From Geobacillus genomosp. 3 (GTDB lineage: Bacteria; Bacillota; Bacilli; Bacillales; Anoxybacillaceae), in assembly GCF_000445995.2 (NCBI RefSeq), contig NC_022080.4, positions 3,374,001-3,438,000 of the forward strand: a DNA stretch of 64,000 bases, given 5' to 3'. The position numbers and the translations under genes are program-made. Under the pieces are notes generated by a model that saw only the letters and a program-made list of their open reading frames with translations, did no database searches and was not told where the DNA came from. Shown piece after piece: positions 61,677-64,000 of this stretch; the first letter of the stretch is position 1, and each line of letters begins with the position of its first letter.

Positions 61677-62300
61677 ATGAGCATACCGTCAATATTTTTC
61701 TCTTCCAGGGAGGAAAAAGATCGCGTTTTTTATGATGAACAAGGGGCGACGACCTCAATCGCCTGGCGGATCGCTTCGCTGCTTCCCGATCCGCTCGCCC
61801 AGCCGGTTGTCATCGTTTGCATCGGCACGGACCGCTCGACCGGCGATTCGCTTGGACCGCTTGTCGGCACGATGCTGAAAGAGAAGCTGTTGACCCGTTT
61901 TCACGTATACGGAACGCTCGAGGAACCGATCCACGCTGTCAACCTAGAAGAAAAAGTGAGGGCCATTCAGCTCATTCATCGTGACCCATTTATGATCGCG
62001 GTCGACGCCTGTCTTGGGCGGCTGAAAAGCGTCGGCGCCATCACCGTAGCAAAAGGGCCGGTCCGCCCTGGGGCCGGGGTGAATAAGCAGCTTCCTCCCG
62101 TCGGCGACGCCCATATTACCGGAGTAGTGAATGTCAGCGGGTTTATGGAGTTTTTCGTCCTGCAAAATACGCGTCTTCATCTCGTCATGAATATGGCCAA
62201 AACGATTGCCAGCGGCATTTATGAGGCGGAACGGCATCTCGTCCGCAAAGAGCGGATCGCCGTCCAACCGCTTCCGAAAGACCGCCATTCATTATGGTAG
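61677..62300 (+). CDS. yyaC: Spore protease-like protein YyaC
   Basis: 207 residues from ATG 61677 (MSIPSIFFSSREEKDR), with AGGAG 9 bases upstream. Relative of the germination protease GPR: VIVCIGTDRSTGDSLGPLVGTMLKEK with the conserved Asp pair, AVDACLGRLKSVGAITVAKGPVRPGAGVNKQLPPVGDAHITGVVNVSGFMEFFVLQNTRL. Made in sporulation in B. subtilis; the peptide target is unknown. One of the few plus-strand genes in this block. Confidence 0.92.
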   Translation: MSIPSIFFSSREEKDRVFYDEQGATTSIAWRIASLLPDPLAQPVVIVCIGTDRSTGDSLGPLVGTMLKEKLLTRFHVYGTLEEPIHAVNLEEKVRAIQLIHRDPFMIAVDACLGRLKSVGAITVAKGPVRPGAGVNKQLPPVGDAHITGVVNVSGFMEFFVLQNTRLHLVMNMAKTIASGIYEAERHLVRKERIAVQPLPKDRHSLW

Positions 62301-62305
62301 GCGGA

Positions 62306-62346
62306 ACATCCCCATCTTGACAAGGTATTCAAGAAGGGGATTTCTT
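62306..62346. terminator. Bidirectional terminator between yyaC and the DUF554 gene
   Basis: CATCCCCATCTTG / CAAGAAGGGGATTTCTTTT inverted repeat with a mismatch, lying between convergent genes. Confidence 0.7.
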
Positions 62347-62382
62347 TTCTCCTTGCCTTGAAGATACAGGCAGCGAGCGCCG

Positions 62383-63084
62383 TCAAGCGAACGAAAGAGC
62401 GAAAACAGCAGCCGCCGCCACGAGAATGCTCGGCAGCAAATTGGCCACGCGAATGTTCGTCAAACCGAGCATATTCAGCCCGATCGCCATAATTAAAATT
62501 CCCCCGGTCGCTGTCGATTCAGCGATAAATGAATCCAATACTTCCCTTGGCACAAACCGCTCGATTTGCGTCGCCAATAACGCGATGCCACCTTCGTAAA
62601 TGACGACGGGCAAGGCAGCGAACATGACCCCAATGCCAAGCGTCGTCGTTAAAATGACGCTAGCGAAGCCGTCCAAAATAGATTTCGTATAGAGAATGCT
62701 ATGGTCGCCGCGCAGTCCGCTGTCAAGCGCCCCAACAATCGCCATTGCACCGATGACAAAGAGCAGCGTCGCGCTGACAAACCCTTTGGCGATGCTTCCT
62801 TTCCCGTTTCCACCGACTTTCTTCTCCAGCCATTGGCCGAGCCGGTTCAGCTTTTCTTCCCAGTCCCAAAACTCCCCGAGAATGCCGCCGAAAACGAGGC
62901 TGAAGATAACAACGAGAAACTGTTCACTTTTCATCCCCATCTGAACGCCAAGAAGCGCTACCGCAAGCCCGATGCCCCCCATTACCGTCTCTTTTACCCG
63001 CTCGGGAATACGGTGAAACCATTTTCCGATCAAGGCCCCCACCACAATGCTAATTCCGTTCACAATCGTCCCTAGCAATACCAT
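62383..63084 (-). CDS. DUF554 membrane protein
   Basis: 233 residues with about six hydrophobic segments. Family features: LGTIVNGISIVVGALIGKWFHRIPERVKETVMGGIGLAVALLGVQMG and STATGGILIMAIGLNMLGLTNIRVANLLPS. Start at ATG 63084 (MVLLGTIVNG), 9 bases after GAGGG. Conserved beside parB in Bacilli; a transport-like role is suspected but unproven. Confidence 0.9.
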   Translation of the reverse strand: MVLLGTIVNGISIVVGALIGKWFHRIPERVKETVMGGIGLAVALLGVQMGMKSEQFLVVIFSLVFGGILGEFWDWEEKLNRLGQWLEKKVGGNGKGSIAKGFVSATLLFVIGAMAIVGALDSGLRGDHSILYTKSILDGFASVILTTTLGIGVMFAALPVVIYEGGIALLATQIERFVPREVLDSFIAESTATGGILIMAIGLNMLGLTNIRVANLLPSILVAAAAVFALSFA

Positions 63085-63099
63085 GATGTTCAACCCTCT

Positions 63100-63141
63100 C
63101 TAGCTCCAGCAAAAATAAACCGGCCCCTATTGCCAGGCCGC
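63100..63141 (-). terminator. Terminator-like hairpin after parB
   Basis: CGGCC-TGGCAATAGGGG-CCGG stem followed on the minus strand by TTTATTTTTG. Confidence 0.55.
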
Positions 63142-63143
63142 TC

Positions 63144-64000
63144 CTACTCGTCGAACTGCACATCGAGCAGTTCCAATATTCTTTCTAAATCTTCCGGGGA
63201 AAAAAACTCGATTTCGATTTTCCCCTTTTTTTTCGTCTGTTTAATGGTGACGTTCGTGCCGAATTTTTCGCGCAACAGCGATTCGCTTTCCCGGAGAAAC
63301 ACGCTTTTTTCCGGTGGTTTCCGTTTCGATGTTTCACGTGAAACATTTCCGTTCATTTGCTGGATGAGTTTCTCAAGCTGCCGGACGTTCAGCCCATCGC
63401 GAACCGTCCGCTCGACGACGAACTTCATTTTGCTTTTTTGCTTCAGCCCTAAGAGCGCCCGACCGTGCCCCATCGACAGCGTACCGTCCACAAGTAGTTT
63501 TTGTACTTCCGGGGGGAGGGACAATAAGCGCAAATGATTGGCAATGTGCGGGCGGCTCTTGCCGACGCGGCTGGCGATTTCTTCTTGGGTCAAATGCAGC
63601 CTGTCGATCAACATTTTATACGCCATTGCTTCCTCGATCGGATTCAAATCCTCACGTTGCAAGTTTTCCAAAAGGGCAAATTCCATCATTTGTTCGTCCG
63701 TTAGCTCGCGCACAACGACAGGGACCGATGGCAAATCCGCCTCTTTCGCCGCCCGGTAGCGCCGCTCGCCAACGACGATTTCAAATCCCTTCGGCGAGCG
63801 GCGGACGATGAGCGGCTGCAAAATGCCGTGCTGCAAAATCGATTGTTTCAGTTCCTCAATCGCTTCGGGTTGGAACGTTTTCCGCGGCTGGTACGGGTTC
63901 GGATGGAGGGTGTGGATGCTGACCTCTTGCACGATTTCCTCTTTTCCATCGAGTTCGAGGTTGTGAAACAGCGCATTGATGCCTTTGCCAAGACCTTTAG
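63144..64000 (-). CDS. parB: Chromosome-partitioning protein ParB/Spo0J (start beyond window end)
   Basis: About 285 residues visible; the N-terminus lies past base 64000. The frame is open upstream of GTG 63932 and reads KGLGKGINALFHNLELDG before VQEVSIHTLHPNPYQPRKTF, which is the ParA-contacting N-terminus of ParB, so the internal GTG is not the start. CTP-binding motifs GILQPLIVR and VVGERRYRAAKEA, ENLQREDLNPIEEA, an HTH (TQEEIASRVGKSRPHIANHL) and a C-terminal dimer domain follow. It loads on parS, spreads, and recruits SMC at the origin. Noc is a paralogue, but the N-terminus and order favour ParB. Confidence 0.95.
   Translation of the reverse strand, partial: KGLGKGINALFHNLELDGKEEIVQEVSIHTLHPNPYQPRKTFQPEAIEELKQSILQHGILQPLIVRRSPKGFEIVVGERRYRAAKEADLPSVPVVVRELTDEQMMEFALLENLQREDLNPIEEAMAYKMLIDRLHLTQEEIASRVGKSRPHIANHLRLLSLPPEVQKLLVDGTLSMGHGRALLGLKQKSKMKFVVERTVRDGLNVRQLEKLIQQMNGNVSRETSKRKPPEKSVFLRESESLLREKFGTNVTIKQTKKKGKIEIEFFSPEDLERILELLDVQFDE
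63330..63345. other. parS: parS site within parB
   Basis: Perfect TGTTTCACGTGAAACA palindrome inside the parB coding sequence, as in B. subtilis spo0J. Second perfect site in the window, 16 kb from the one in walK. Confidence 0.97.

Overview
The window looks like a chromosomal stretch from a thermophilic Bacillaceae, most likely Geobacillus close to G. stearothermophilus or G. kaustophilus. The basis is GC-rich coding with AGGAGG-type ribosome binding sites, a lysine/arginine/histidine ABC transporter closely resembling the G. stearothermophilus ArtJ-ArtM-ArtP system as remembered, a sucrose operon of the surT-surP-surA type, and the Bacillus-type gene order leading to the replication origin (rlmH, htrA, walJIHKR, purA, dnaC, rplI, gdpP, yybS, rpsR-ssb-rpsF, ychF, yyaE, yyaC, parB). 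Two perfect parS sites support an origin-proximal position. The right edge cuts parB, and the origin should lie just beyond it. No tRNA, rRNA or CRISPR array was seen.

Region 1 (1-11.3 kb) is a LicR-controlled cellobiose/beta-glucoside PTS locus on the minus strand: EIIC (cut by the window start), a small membrane protein, EIIB, EIIA, a GH1 phospho-beta-glucosidase and the LicR-type PRD regulator. Mobile DNA has hit it repeatedly. It carries two identical 1,890-bp IS1634-like elements in opposite orientation, each with its own 6-bp target duplication. One of them splits the membrane-protein gene in a way that can be reversed exactly. There is also a decayed IS1182-like element and a tnpB-less IS605-type element that keeps an omega-RNA-like scaffold. 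Two copies of one 20-bp palindrome sit at matching distances upstream of the two transcription starts and are candidate LicR operators.

Region 2 (11.5-41.3 kb) is metabolic. It holds a sucrose operon (EIIA-Glc, SurT antiterminator, RAT/terminator, EIIBC, sucrase), a tartrate/D-malate dehydrogenase-like gene, adeR-ald, a Uma2 protein, pdxK, a nitrilase-family amidase, putP, artJMP, the qoxABCD menaquinol oxidase, trmH, a Schlafen/COG2865-like ATPase with a 21-bp tandem repeat, a Rieske-FAD oxidoreductase, manA, glycerate kinase, a diguanylate cyclase, an NDP-sugar epimerase and a GT8 glycosyltransferase.

Region 3 (41.4-64 kb) is the conserved origin-proximal block, almost all on the minus strand and so co-oriented with replication on the left arm. 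It contains the Wal cell-wall two-component system with its accessory proteins, purine and DNA replication genes, c-di-AMP phosphodiesterase and ribosomal proteins. Two oddities stand out: a second tnpB-less omega-RNA-like element fills the gap between ssb and rpsR, and the yyaE molybdopterin oxidoreductase is broken at a run of seven T.
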